NCBI GenBank assembly: GCA_041633555.1
Contig: JBFKFZ010000053.1
Span: forward strand, 1 to 19,781
DNA from: JAHEAO01 sp041633555
GTDB lineage: Bacteria; Pseudomonadota; Alphaproteobacteria; Rhodobacterales; Rhodobacteraceae
Length of the DNA: 19,781 nucleotides
Reading direction: 5' to 3'
A program made the translations under genes and the position numbers. Numbering within the stretch: position 1 is the first letter of the stretch; each line of letters begins with the position of its first letter. Under the pieces are notes generated by a model that was not told where the DNA came from, searched no databases, and saw nothing but the letters and a program-made list of their open reading frames with translations. Shown in pieces: positions 6,671 to 15,187 of this stretch.

Positions 6671-7647
6671 GCGTACTCCATCACATCATGCACCGCTTGC
6701 CGAATCCGCTCGGTCGACGGCATGTAATGTGCCTCCAGCCGGGGATAGGGCATCACGGTGTCGGAGCCGGTGACCCGCCGGATCGGAGCCAGCAGGCTTG
6801 TCAGGCAATGCTCGGCCAGGTCGGCGGCAATTTCGGCGCCAAGACCGGCGGTCAGGGGGGCTTCGTGGACGATGACGCAGCGCCCGGTTTTCTCGACCGA
6901 GGTGCGGAATTTCGCCCGGTCCAGAGGCTTGAGCGAAGACAGGTCAATGACCTCTGCCGAGATGCCTTGGGCTTCAAGCTGATCCGCTGCCGCACCAGTT
7001 TCGGTCAGCATCGCCCCCCAACTGATCAGCGTGACGTCGGTACCATTGCGCAGCGTCACCGCCTGCTCAATCGGTAGCGCCTGTCCGTTGTCCTCGACCG
7101 TTTCGCTGGTCGCCCGGTAAAGCCGCTTGGGCTCCAGAAACACCACCGGATCGGGATCTCGGATCGCCGCCAGCAGCAGCCCGTAGGCACGGGCGGGCGA
7201 ACCGGGAATCACCACCCGCAGGCCGGGGATATGCGCCAGCATCGCCTCCATGCTTTCCGAGTGGTGTTCCGGTGCCCTGATGCCGCCGCCGTAGGGCGCG
7301 CGCAGGACTAAGGGACAGGTCAGCCGCCCCCGCGTCCGGTTGCGCAAGCGTGCCGCGTGGTTGGTCAATTGGTCTATCGCCGAATAAAGGAACCCCATAA
7401 ACTGGATCTCGGCCACCGGGTGCAGCCCGTGCGCGGCGGCCCCCACCGCCATCCCGGCGATCACGGTCTCGCTTAGCGGCGTGTCGCGGACACGTGCCGA
7501 ACCGTAGCGCTGGATCAGCCCGTCGGTGGCGCGGAACACGCCGCCATCGATGCCGATATCCTCGCCGAACAGGATCACGTCGGGGTCGTCGGCCAGCGCA
7601 CGGCCGAGCGCCATATTGATCGCCTCGATCATCGTGCGCTCAGCCAT
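6667..7647 (-). CDS. 2-oxoacid dehydrogenase E1 component, beta subunit
   Basis: A 326-residue transketolase-like beta subunit that completes the thiamine-diphosphate site of a heterotetrameric E1. The N-terminal pyrimidine-binding domain shows MIEAINMALGRALADDPDVI, FGEDIGIDGGVFRAT and DTPLSE, where Glu60 is the conserved cofactor-activating Glu. APYGGGIRAPEHHSES follows, and the C-terminal transketolase domain starts near residue 190 (VTLISWGAMLTETGAAADQL). The frame stays open far upstream, but ATG 7647 is right: family similarity begins at MAERTMIEAIN, AGGAG lies at 7655-7659, and ATGGCTGA overlaps the alpha stop by 8 nt. That overlap suggests translational coupling for equal subunit numbers. 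It belongs to the PdhB/BkdAB/AcoB group; the exact substrate is unclear. Confidence 0.94.
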   Translation of the reverse strand: MAERTMIEAINMALGRALADDPDVILFGEDIGIDGGVFRATDGLIQRYGSARVRDTPLSETVIAGMAVGAAAHGLHPVAEIQFMGFLYSAIDQLTNHAARLRNRTRGRLTCPLVLRAPYGGGIRAPEHHSESMEAMLAHIPGLRVVIPGSPARAYGLLLAAIRDPDPVVFLEPKRLYRATSETVEDNGQALPIEQAVTLRNGTDVTLISWGAMLTETGAAADQLEAQGISAEVIDLSSLKPLDRAKFRTSVEKTGRCVIVHEAPLTAGLGAEIAADLAEHCLTSLLAPIRRVTGSDTVMPYPRLEAHYMPSTERIRQAVHDVMEYA

Positions 7648-8680
7648 CGTCGATCTCCTCGGCCAGGGTGGCGATGTCGCGTGGCGCGCTGGCAAAAAGG
7701 CTGTCGAACATCGCGCGGGGCGATTCCGGGACGGTCGCCAGATACCGCTCGGCGGCGGCCTCGACCTCATCGCGGCACGAGCGCAGAAGCGTCTCCTCGT
7801 CGTCCTTGCTCCAGCCATGTTGTGCCACAAGATGGTTGCGCGTCCGGATCAGCGGCTCGGCCTTCCAGTGCGGGCTGACCTCGGCGTCGTCGCGGTATCG
7901 GCTGGCATCATCGGCGGTTGTGTGGTCGCCCAGCCGGTAGCTGAGGCACTCGATCAGGGTGCCGCCCTTGCCGTCGCGCGCACGTTTCAGCGCGCGCTCC
8001 GTCGCATCGCGCACCGCTATCACATCGTTGCCGTCGACTTGGATCCCCGGCAGTCCAGCGCCAATTGCCTTGTCGGCCAGCCTTTTGGCATGGGTCTGTT
8101 CGGCGCGCGGCACCGAGATTGCCCATTGGTTGTTGTTGATCAAAAAAACGGCGGGCAGGTTCCAGGCGCCGACCACGTTCAGCGCCTCGTAGAAATCGCC
8201 TTTCGAGGTCGCGCCGTCTCCGCCCAGTGCAACCGCGACGCCGCGTTCGCCTTTTTGCTGGATCGCAAGCGCGACCCCAGCGGCGTGGGGAAACTGCGAC
8301 GCGACGGGGATGCAGACCGGGAAATCCTGCCGCGCCTTGGCGAAATCATTTCCGCGCTCGTCTCCACCCCAGTAAAGGAACAGTTCTTTCAATGAAACGC
8401 CGCGCCACAACTGGCCGCCGTGTTCACGGAAGGATGGCAGGAACACATCCGCCTCGGTCATCGCACTGGCGACGCCGACGCTGATAGCCTCTTGCCCCAG
8501 GCTGGAGGCATAGGTGCCCAGCCGCCCGGTTCGTTGCAGCGCGATTGCTTTGGCGTCGAACGTGCGGGTGCGGACCATGGCCTTGTACAGCGCCCGCAAA
8601 ATCTCGCCGTCTTGAGCAAAGCCGGGAAGGTCACCCAGGGCCGCACCGGTGGCGTCGAGATAGGCGAGCGGGTCAGGCAT
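7640..8680 (-). CDS. 2-oxoacid dehydrogenase E1 component, alpha subunit
   Basis: A 346-residue dehydrogenase-E1 alpha subunit that decarboxylates a 2-oxo acid with thiamine diphosphate and passes the acyl group to lipoyl-E2. The cofactor motif runs from GDG at 154-156 (GGDGATSKGDFYEALN) to INN at 181-183, the standard GDG-x(26)-NN spacing. Upstream are FREHGGQLWRG and ASQFPHAAGVALA, which shape the substrate pocket, and near the C-terminus is the phosphorylation-loop equivalent YRLGDHTTADDASRYR. The latter resembles branched-chain and Bacillus-type E1 alphas. ATG 8680 has GGAGG upstream and overlaps the acyl-CoA synthetase stop by 8 nt (ATGCCTGA). Branched-chain 2-oxoacids are favoured by the neighbouring leucine-dehydrogenase-like gene; pyruvate remains possible. 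Confidence 0.94.
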   Translation of the reverse strand: MPDPLAYLDATGAALGDLPGFAQDGEILRALYKAMVRTRTFDAKAIALQRTGRLGTYASSLGQEAISVGVASAMTEADVFLPSFREHGGQLWRGVSLKELFLYWGGDERGNDFAKARQDFPVCIPVASQFPHAAGVALAIQQKGERGVAVALGGDGATSKGDFYEALNVVGAWNLPAVFLINNNQWAISVPRAEQTHAKRLADKAIGAGLPGIQVDGNDVIAVRDATERALKRARDGKGGTLIECLSYRLGDHTTADDASRYRDDAEVSPHWKAEPLIRTRNHLVAQHGWSKDDEETLLRSCRDEVEAAAERYLATVPESPRAMFDSLFASAPRDIATLAEEIDDG

Positions 8681-10367
8681 GGTCCGCCTCCGCCAACTCT
8701 TCGGCCATCATCTGCCGCATCTTGAACTTCTGCACTTTGCCCGTGATCGTCATCGGAAAGCTGTCGACGAGCCTGACGTAGCGCGGGATCTTGAAGTGCG
8801 CGATCTGGCCCTTGCAGAATGCGCGGATGTCTTCGGCCGTCGCCGACTGCCCGTCGCGCAGCTTGATCCAGGCGCAGACTTCTTCACCGTATTTCGGATC
8901 GGGCACGCCGATCACCTCGACTTGCTCGACGGCGGGAAGTGTATAAAGGAACTCCTCGATCTCGCGGGGAAAGATGTTCTCGCCACCCCGGATCACCATG
9001 TCCTTGCTGCGCCCAACGATCTGGAAATAGCCCTCGACATCGACCACAGCGATATCGCCGCTGGCGATCCAGCGGGCCTGGTCGATGGCATCGGCCGTCT
9101 TGTCGGGGTCGTTCCAGTATTTCGGCATCACGCAGTAGCCTCGGGTCAGCAGCTCTCCGGGCGTTCCGTGCGGCACCACTCGGCGTTTGTCGTCGACGAT
9201 CTTGATTTCAGTATGCGGCAGCACGCGGCCCACGGTTTCGACCCGGCGCCGCACGGGATCGTCGACAGAGGTCTGCGTACTGACCGGCCCGGTTTCGGTC
9301 ATGCCATAGGCAATGGTGATCTGGTCCATGTGCATCTCGCCCATGATCCGCTTCATCAGCTCCGCCGGGCAAGGCGCGCCGGCGATGATCCCGGTGCGCA
9401 AGGACGTCAGGTCACGATCGACAAACCCCGGAGTATCCAGTTCGGCGATGAACATGGTGGGCACGCCATGCAGTGCAGTGCAGCGTTCCTTTTCCACCGT
9501 TTCCATCGTCGCCTCAGCATCGAACCCGGCAGAGGCAAAGACGATGGTCGCGCCGTGCGCCACGCAGCAAAGCGTACCCAGCACCATGCCAAAGCAATGG
9601 TACATCGGCACCGGGATGCACATCCGGTCCTGCGGCGTCAGCTTCATCTGCGCCCCGGTGAACCAGGCGTTGTTGACTATGTTGTGGTGGGTCAGCGTCG
9701 CCGCCTTGGGGCGACCCGTGGTACCAGAGGTGAACTGGATGTTGATCGGGTCGTCGAATTGCAGTTCAAGCGCCAACTCCCTGGCCCGCGCCCGTGTCGC
9801 ACTGGTGGCGAGCGCCTTCATCTCTGCATAGCTCAGGGTGCCGGGTTTGGGTTCATCGCCCAATGTGATGATCCAGCGCAGCGTGGGCACGCGCTCGCAC
9901 GCAAGCGCGCCCCGTTTGGCGTCGGCCAACTCTGGCATCAACGCGCCCAGCATCGCCACATAATCGCTGGACTTGAAGTCCGGCACCATGACCAACGCCT
10001 TGACCCCGACCTGATGCAACGCGAATTCCAACTCGCTCAGACGGTAGGCGGGATTGATATTGACCAGAATAAGGCCGGCCTTGGCGGTCGCGAATTGCAG
10101 CACGACCCATTCGGCCATGTTGGGCGCCCAAACGCCGACACGGTCGCCCGGGTCCAACCCCAGGGCGATCAGTCCGGCCGCCACCTCGTCGCATTCCTGG
10201 TTTAGTCTGGCATAACTCCAACGTACGTCCTGATAGGGCACAACCAGCGCATCGTTGTCGGGGTGAAGTGCGGCGGCGTTGTCCAGCAACCCGCCGACCG
10301 TCAGCCCCAACAGTGGCACTTCCGACGCCCCATGCAGATAACTTGTTGAAGTCCTGTCAGTGCCCAA
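8673..10367 (-). CDS. AMP-forming acyl-CoA synthetase
   Basis: A 564-residue adenylate-forming enzyme that activates a carboxylate with ATP and transfers it to CoA, probably cytosolic. Landmarks counted from the start used here: the P-loop TSGTTGRPK (213-221), HGVPTMF, YGMTETGP (354-361), SGDIAVVDVEGYFQIVGRSKD, and the C-terminal catalytic Lys544 in TITGKVQKFK. The pattern is that of medium-chain or short/branched-chain fatty acyl-CoA synthetases rather than acetyl-CoA synthetase. The frame opens with TTG 10388, but TTG 10367 is better: GGAGG at 10374-10378 is 6 nt upstream, and the protein then begins MGTDRTSTSYLHGASEVPLL as in homologues. This start makes an 11-nt overlap with the aminotransferase stop. 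In the operon it could activate acids produced alongside the 2-oxoacid complex. Confidence 0.92.
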   Translation of the reverse strand: MGTDRTSTSYLHGASEVPLLGLTVGGLLDNAAALHPDNDALVVPYQDVRWSYARLNQECDEVAAGLIALGLDPGDRVGVWAPNMAEWVVLQFATAKAGLILVNINPAYRLSELEFALHQVGVKALVMVPDFKSSDYVAMLGALMPELADAKRGALACERVPTLRWIITLGDEPKPGTLSYAEMKALATSATRARARELALELQFDDPINIQFTSGTTGRPKAATLTHHNIVNNAWFTGAQMKLTPQDRMCIPVPMYHCFGMVLGTLCCVAHGATIVFASAGFDAEATMETVEKERCTALHGVPTMFIAELDTPGFVDRDLTSLRTGIIAGAPCPAELMKRIMGEMHMDQITIAYGMTETGPVSTQTSVDDPVRRRVETVGRVLPHTEIKIVDDKRRVVPHGTPGELLTRGYCVMPKYWNDPDKTADAIDQARWIASGDIAVVDVEGYFQIVGRSKDMVIRGGENIFPREIEEFLYTLPAVEQVEVIGVPDPKYGEEVCAWIKLRDGQSATAEDIRAFCKGQIAHFKIPRYVRLVDSFPMTITGKVQKFKMRQMMAEELAEADHA

Positions 10368-11550
10368 AATGCGCCTCCATCCTGTCAAAAGCTAGGTTGA
10401 TGGCATCATCCTCGACGCAGTAGGCCATCCGGACGTGATGCTCGCCCGAGGGACCGAAGGCGCTGCCGGGCGTGACGGTGACTCTGGTTTGGTTCAACAA
10501 GTGGCGCGAGAATTGAACAGAGCTTTCATGATCCGCCAAAACGCGCGGAAAGACATAGTAGGCCCCCTGCGGCCGCACATAGTCAAAGACATGCCGCAGG
10601 CGGTCCAGCCGTTCGCAAACCAGCGCGCGGCGGCGGTCGAGGATGCGTTGAAAGTCGGCCAGATGCTCGGGTTCGTGTTCCAGCGCCGCCAAAGCGGCAA
10701 CCTGACTGATGCGGGGCGTGCAGATCAAACTCAGATCGTGGATCTTCACAACCTCCGGCAGCAGAGCCTCGGGCACGACCATGTAGCCCGCGCGCCAGCC
10801 GCTCATCGCGTAGGCCTTGGAGAAGGTGAAGAGATAGGCGATGGTGTCGGCAAATTCGGGATCGGCCGCGAGGTTGAAGTACCGATCGCGGTTTTCGTAG
10901 GTGAAATGGCTGTAGGGATCGTCGAGCACGATCAATATGCCGTAGTTGCGGGCGATCCGGGCGGCGGCGCGCAGGGTATCCTTCGACAGGATCGCCCCGG
11001 TGGGGTTGGACGGCGTCACCAGCACGATGGCCTTGGTACGCGGACCGATCAGACCCGGCAATGCGTCGATGTCCAGTTCCCACCCCTTCGCCTCGTCCAT
11101 TTTCCAAAACACCGGCGTGCCAGTGTTGAACCGGATCTGGCTGATGTGGGACACAAACCCTGGGTCGGTGACGATCACCTCGTCACCAGGATCGACGATG
11201 GCATGGAACAGCGTCTGCAGCCCTTCCATGTTCCCCGCCGAGATCATCACGCGGGTTTCGGGATCGACGCTTTGTCCGGCGCGGCGCTCATGTTCGCGCG
11301 CCGCCGCCGCACGTAACTCTGGCAAACCGCCCGGCAGCGCGTACATGCCGACCTGCGGGTCATCTTCCAGCGCCCGCGCCACGGCGTGCCGGACCGGCGC
11401 GGGTGTCCGAAACGATGGCAGGCCCCATGCCAGCGAAGCCGCGCCGGGCACCTTTGCGCTGAGGATAGACATTTCCTTGATCGCCGACATCGCAAGGTCG
11501 TGCGACCGGGCTGCGATCAAACCTTTTGCTGCTGATGTGGTCTGGTCCAC
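10357..11550 (-). CDS. PLP-dependent class I/II aminotransferase
   Basis: A 397-residue fold-type I aminotransferase moving an amino group between an amino acid and a 2-oxo acid. The cofactor residues are visible: Asn182 in TPSNPTGA, the Asp210/Tyr213 pair in LDDPYSHF, and the Schiff-base Lys245 in FTFSKAYAMSGWRAGY. The substrate carboxylate-binding Arg lies in HHVRMAYC near the C-terminus. The length and AGNMEGLQTLF region are typical of the aspartate/aromatic group; substrate specificity cannot be read from sequence. GTG 11550 is the likely start, with GAGGT about 6 nt upstream. It is the first gene of the six-gene run, 94 nt after the USP-like stop, and overlaps the acyl-CoA synthetase by 11 nt. 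It provides a second, ammonia-independent route to the 2-oxo acid alongside the dehydrogenase at the operon end. Confidence 0.93.
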   Translation of the reverse strand: MDQTTSAAKGLIAARSHDLAMSAIKEMSILSAKVPGAASLAWGLPSFRTPAPVRHAVARALEDDPQVGMYALPGGLPELRAAAAREHERRAGQSVDPETRVMISAGNMEGLQTLFHAIVDPGDEVIVTDPGFVSHISQIRFNTGTPVFWKMDEAKGWELDIDALPGLIGPRTKAIVLVTPSNPTGAILSKDTLRAAARIARNYGILIVLDDPYSHFTYENRDRYFNLAADPEFADTIAYLFTFSKAYAMSGWRAGYMVVPEALLPEVVKIHDLSLICTPRISQVAALAALEHEPEHLADFQRILDRRRALVCERLDRLRHVFDYVRPQGAYYVFPRVLADHESSVQFSRHLLNQTRVTVTPGSAFGPSGEHHVRMAYCVEDDAINLAFDRMEAHFGH

Positions 11551-11644
11551 CCTGCTACCTCATTCCCTGCATAGGCTGGCAAATTCGAACGGGTCGGAAG
11601 ACTTGGCAGGATAGGCGGTTTGGTCGCCGCCGCCTTGTTTCAGA

Positions 11645-12424
11645 TCAATTCTCGTCTCGGGGTGCTGTCGGGATCTGTGTCGTATGCGCTATCGACGGCT
11701 TTGCCTGCGCCGCACCCAGTACCAGCACGGGGCAACGCGCCACTCCCAGCAGAAGGCGCAACTGATCGTGGGTGCGCAGTGGGCCGACGGACAGGTCCAG
11801 TACAACGACAGAGGCATTCATGCGGCTGATCCGGGACAGAATTTCGACCTCGGAAAAAAGCCACTTGCAATCCAGGCCGTGATCCTCGGGCCGTGGGGGT
11901 TCGGGTCCAATTGCGAAGGCGAAGAGGTTTGTGCGCAACGCCTGCGCCAGGTTCTGCGCGAGTCCCACCGCGTCTTGCGACGCTGATTTCGGTGGTGCGA
12001 TCAGCACCACCCGCCCGGCTTGCCGATGGATTTGCCGGTAACCCAGCAGCAACAGATCCCAGCCCTTGGCCGCGTCGCAGAGCCCGCTGATCAGCTCACC
12101 GTGGCGGCGTTCGAACGTCCAGTTCCGGGTCTTGGCTCGCGCCAACCCCGACAAGGAGGCACGGAACGCCCTGGCGTCGCTTTCCATCAATGTCCTAACC
12201 TGATGCCTCGTCGGCGCCATAACAAGCATCCCGCTGGATGTCACGACACGCTGCCCCGGCAGATCGACAACCTCGGTCACGACAGTTTCCTCGACCAGCA
12301 GGCCGCCCAAGTCGCCCGCCAAAGATTCGGTCAGCCGCTCTGCCAGCCGCAGCCCGCCCAGTGCATCGGCAAAGCTTCCCGCGCCGATCAGCAATCGTTT
12401 TGATGGATGCGAATCCGTGGTCAT
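11645..12424 (-). CDS. Tandem USP-like protein coupled to LonB-type protease
   Basis: A 259-residue protein that looks like two degenerate universal-stress-protein lobes. Lobe one begins KRLLIGAGSFADALGGLRLA and ends near DLLLLGYRQ. Lobe two begins GRVVLIAPPKSASQDAVGLAQ and ends SVVVLDLSVGPLRTHDQL then LLGVARCPVLVLG, like the closing strand of USP proteins. The USP ATP-binding signature (Gx2Gx9G[ST]) is not present in either lobe, so nucleotide binding is doubtful. The ATG overlaps the protease stop (ATGA at 12421-12424), implying translational coupling and a linked role in stress proteostasis. The last 20 or so residues look disordered. The assignment rests on pattern and context; no catalytic function can be given. 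Confidence 0.75.
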   Translation of the reverse strand: MTTDSHPSKRLLIGAGSFADALGGLRLAERLTESLAGDLGGLLVEETVVTEVVDLPGQRVVTSSGMLVMAPTRHQVRTLMESDARAFRASLSGLARAKTRNWTFERRHGELISGLCDAAKGWDLLLLGYRQIHRQAGRVVLIAPPKSASQDAVGLAQNLAQALRTNLFAFAIGPEPPRPEDHGLDCKWLFSEVEILSRISRMNASVVVLDLSVGPLRTHDQLRLLLGVARCPVLVLGAAQAKPSIAHTTQIPTAPRDEN

Positions 12425-14850
12425 TCGATCTTGCCGTCCTCATCCGGCTTTTCGACGCGCGCAAAGGCTTTTCGCGTCTTGGCGAAGTTGCGCAGCCGGG
12501 TCTCGACCAGCGCATTGACCGATCCATCAGGAAACTGGCCAACCGTGCTCCGCGCGCCAGCCTCGGTTCCGGTCAGGATCGCAATTCCCTGATCGATTGT
12601 CTCGACCGGGATCACCCGGAATTTTCCGGCTTCTGCAGCCTCGACGACAGGGGTCCGCAGCATCAGATGCTCAATATTCGATTTCGGGATCAACACCCCC
12701 TGGTCGCCGGTCAAACCGCGCGCCGCGCATATCTCGAAGAAACCTTCGATCTTTTCGTTCACGCCGCCGATGGCCTGAACTTCGCCGGTCTGGTTGACCG
12801 ACCCGGTCACCGCCAGACCCTGTTGGATCGGCAAACCCGACAGCGCCGAGAGCAACGCGTAAAGCTCGGCCGACGAGGCGCTGTCGCCCTCGATGCCACC
12901 ATAGCTTTGCTCGAACACCAGACTGGCGTGCAGCGAAAACGGCACGTCAAGCGCGTAGGTCGAGGTCAGATATCCCGACAGGATCATCACCCCTTTGGAA
13001 TGCAGCGGCCCGCCCAGATCGACCTCACGCTCGATATCGACAAGCTTGCCAGTGCCCATCCGCACCCGGGCGGTGATCCGTGACGGGCGCCCGAACCGGT
13101 AACCGCCCAGACCGATGACCGACAGCCCGTTGATCTGGCCAACCTTCGCTCCATCCGTGTCGATCAGGACGGTCTTGCGGATGATCGCCTCTTGCATGCG
13201 GTCCTTGATCCGCGAGTCGCGCCTTTCCTTTTCGGTCACCGCGCGGTCGACATCGCTGTCTTCGATGTGGTCGCACTCGCGGCCTGCGGCGTAGTGATCA
13301 GCCTCGCGGATCAGATCGGACAGCCTTCCCAGCCGCAGCGACAGCTTCAGGCTGTCATCGGCCAGACGCGTCGCCTCGTCCAGCAGACGCGCAACGCCTT
13401 TGGCGGTCATCGGGCGCAGGCCCTCGCGCACGGCAAATGCCCCAACCAAACGGGCGTACAGCACAAGGTTGTCCGCGGTGCGGTCGATCACATCCTCAAA
13501 ATCCGCCTGCAGCTTGAAAAGCTCGCTGAATTCCGGGTCCAGCAGCACCAGAAGCGCGTGCAACAACCGGTCGCCCACCAGCACCACACGCACGTCCAGA
13601 GGGATGGGATCGGGCTCCAGCGAGGTTGTCGATACCAAGCTCAACCGATCCGCCATCGACGTGATGGTGATCGCCCGGTTCTTCAGGCAGCGCTTCAGCG
13701 CATCCCAAGCAAAGGGCTCGCTTAGCACCCGGCGCGCGTCCAGCACCAGATAGCCGCCATTGGCCCGGTGCAGCACACCTGGCCGGATCATGGTAAAATT
13801 CGTCACCAGCGAGCCCATTTGCGAGACATGCTCAATGCGCCCCGTAACCCGGTCGAGCGTCGGCAATTCCTCTGTCTCGACCGGCGCGCCGACGCCTGTT
13901 TCACTGTCCTGCGAGACCATGACGTTCACGACATAGCGGTCGAATGCCTGTTCGCGGTGGTACTTTCGGATCGCTTCGGGGAAGGGGCCTTCGTGGTTCT
14001 GGTCGTCCATCTGCAAGAACAATTCCGCATTCGCGATGATGTCCTGATGCACAGTTTCCAGATAGTCGGACACGGCTTGAATGTCTTGCAAATCCTTACC
14101 GACCTCGGCCACGCGCGCGGACACGGCGCGTTCGGCCATCTTAGCATTCAGGTCCTCGACCCGTTTGCGATACTCTTTCGCCAGTTTCGGCGCCTTGCGC
14201 AGCACCGCAGCCAGATCCTCTTGCAGGCGCGCGATCTTTTCGTCGATCTGCGCCTGTTCCTCCTTGTCGAGCTTCTGGTAGTCCTCGGCCTTGACCAGAT
14301 TGCCATCGCGGATCGCGGTCAGCATGAAACCCATCGGCGTACGCAGCAGGGCGATATCCTCGGCCTTGGCACGGTCGGCGAAATCCGCCATTGCCGATTC
14401 CTGCGTTTCGCCAAGTTCCTGTTCAATGGCGCGGCGTTGGGTCTGGTATTCCTCCGACTCGAACAGTGCCGGTATGTCATTGGCCAGATCATCGACCAGG
14501 TTTTGCATGGTGTGTCTAAGGGCAGTTGCCGTTCCCGGCGGCAGACACAGGGCTTTCGGTTTATGCGCGTCCTCGAAATTGTTCACATAAACCCAGTCCG
14601 GCGGCAGTTTCCGCGTCGCGGCCGTTTCGGACAGCAGCGTGTTCACCGCCGTATGCCGACCCGTGCCTGTGAGTCCCAGGACAAAAAGATTGAAATCGCG
14701 GTGCCGGATTTCCGAGGACAGACAAATCGCATCCAGAGCACGCGCCTGGCCAATCAGTCCGGCTTGTTCGGTGAGATCCTTGGTCGATGCAAAGGGAAGC
14801 GATGCCGGATTACAGCGCTGTCGCAGTTTGTCAGCGGATAGACCGTTCAT
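12421..14850 (-). CDS. LonB-like AAA+ Ser-Lys protease (AAA_32/Lon_C type)
   Basis: An 809-residue soluble ATP-dependent protease of the COG1067-like group, which lacks the N-terminal LAN domain of classical Lon. An AAA+ module opens with GQARALDAI and a P-loop GLTGTGRHT (59-67), where Arg65 takes the place of the usual Lys. Next comes a long charged, probably coiled-coil insertion (about 120-260), an AAA+ lid, then the Lon proteolytic domain. The catalytic dyad is Ser657 in EGDSASSAE and Lys700 in GGVNEKIEG; the 43-residue spacing equals the Ser679/Lys722 spacing of E. coli Lon. Start ATG 14850 is chosen because AAGGG lies 7 nt upstream and family similarity begins at MNGLSADKLRQRC; ATG 14883 has no good ribosome site. 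Downstream it overlaps the USP-like gene by 4 nt. A heat-shock-like promoter lies at 15188-15219. Confidence 0.93.
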   Translation of the reverse strand: MNGLSADKLRQRCNPASLPFASTKDLTEQAGLIGQARALDAICLSSEIRHRDFNLFVLGLTGTGRHTAVNTLLSETAATRKLPPDWVYVNNFEDAHKPKALCLPPGTATALRHTMQNLVDDLANDIPALFESEEYQTQRRAIEQELGETQESAMADFADRAKAEDIALLRTPMGFMLTAIRDGNLVKAEDYQKLDKEEQAQIDEKIARLQEDLAAVLRKAPKLAKEYRKRVEDLNAKMAERAVSARVAEVGKDLQDIQAVSDYLETVHQDIIANAELFLQMDDQNHEGPFPEAIRKYHREQAFDRYVVNVMVSQDSETGVGAPVETEELPTLDRVTGRIEHVSQMGSLVTNFTMIRPGVLHRANGGYLVLDARRVLSEPFAWDALKRCLKNRAITITSMADRLSLVSTTSLEPDPIPLDVRVVLVGDRLLHALLVLLDPEFSELFKLQADFEDVIDRTADNLVLYARLVGAFAVREGLRPMTAKGVARLLDEATRLADDSLKLSLRLGRLSDLIREADHYAAGRECDHIEDSDVDRAVTEKERRDSRIKDRMQEAIIRKTVLIDTDGAKVGQINGLSVIGLGGYRFGRPSRITARVRMGTGKLVDIEREVDLGGPLHSKGVMILSGYLTSTYALDVPFSLHASLVFEQSYGGIEGDSASSAELYALLSALSGLPIQQGLAVTGSVNQTGEVQAIGGVNEKIEGFFEICAARGLTGDQGVLIPKSNIEHLMLRTPVVEAAEAGKFRVIPVETIDQGIAILTGTEAGARSTVGQFPDGSVNALVETRLRNFAKTRKAFARVEKPDEDGKIE

Positions 14851-14942
14851 GTCGTTGCCCTTCGATCCCTGCTTTCTTTGCATATCAACTCACGATAAAT
14901 CATGCTCGCGCAGCTGTTCCGTGGGAATGATCTCAATCAAGA

Positions 14943-15119
14943 TCAGTACATTCCTTGCAGCAGCGAAGCGCCAAAAGCTGCAAGTGGGTTCCCTGCGGGA
15001 CTCGACCTTTGGCCATTTAGGTTTCGCAGTGGTTTGCTTGAATAACGGCTTCTGTCGCGGCGTTGCAGCGACGATATTTCTGCGAGCGCGCGCAGCGGAC
15101 TCATCTTCTCCTGGGTCAT
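14943..15119 (-). CDS. Possible 58-residue basic protein upstream of the LonB-like gene
   Basis: A short ORF with an excellent ribosome site (AGGAGG at 15125-15130, 5 nt before ATG 15119), ending at TGA 14943-14945. The protein begins MTQEKMSPLRALAEISSLQ and is basic (LQRRDRSRYSSKPLRNLNGQR), with no membrane segment and no family I recognise. It lies 92 nt before the LonB-like start on the same strand and after a hairpin and a heat-shock-like promoter. It could be a real small protein, a leader peptide tuning protease expression, or a protease substrate tag. A longer overlapping frame exists (14890-15216), but its start has no ribosome site. The case rests on the ribosome site and position only. 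Confidence 0.4.
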   Translation of the reverse strand: MTQEKMSPLRALAEISSLQRRDRSRYSSKPLRNLNGQRSSPAGNPLAAFGASLLQGMY

Positions 15120-15134
15120 GGGAACCTCCTGTTT

Positions 15135-15152
15135 GATTGAGAAACCTCAATC
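15135..15152 (-). promoter_or_regulatory. Perfect inverted repeat just upstream of a Shine-Dalgarno
   Basis: GATTGAG-AAAC-CTCAATC (plus strand) is a perfect 7-bp inverted repeat with a 4-nt loop. Its minus-strand RNA hairpin ends 4 nt before the AGGAGG of the 58-residue ORF. It also contains a TTGA-N6-TCAA core, as in FNR/CRP-family half-sites, but with G and C at the inner positions where FNR sites have Y and R. It could be a 5'-UTR hairpin or an operator. Confidence 0.4.
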
Positions 15153-15187
15153 GTCGGGCAGCTCCGTCACATCGCAAAATTAGCAAG

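Noticed and set aside
7648..7830. N-terminal extension of E1-beta to ATG 7830
   Set aside because: The extra 61 residues are Arg/Pro-rich, overlap the alpha subunit in another frame, and family similarity begins at ATG 7647 with a good ribosome site.
8679..10205. 508-codon plus-strand open frame opposite the acyl-CoA synthetase
   Set aside because: It mirrors a well-recognised gene, is rich in His, Arg and Gly as expected of GC-rich antisense frames, and shows no family motif.
11614..11634. GGCGG...CCGCC hairpin between the USP-like gene and the aminotransferase
   Set aside because: Short GC-rich stem without a U-run; common by chance in this base composition.
13768..14841. 357-codon plus-strand frame opposite the LonB-like protease
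   Set aside because: Antisense shadow; the minus-strand frame carries the full AAA+ and Ser-Lys protease signature.
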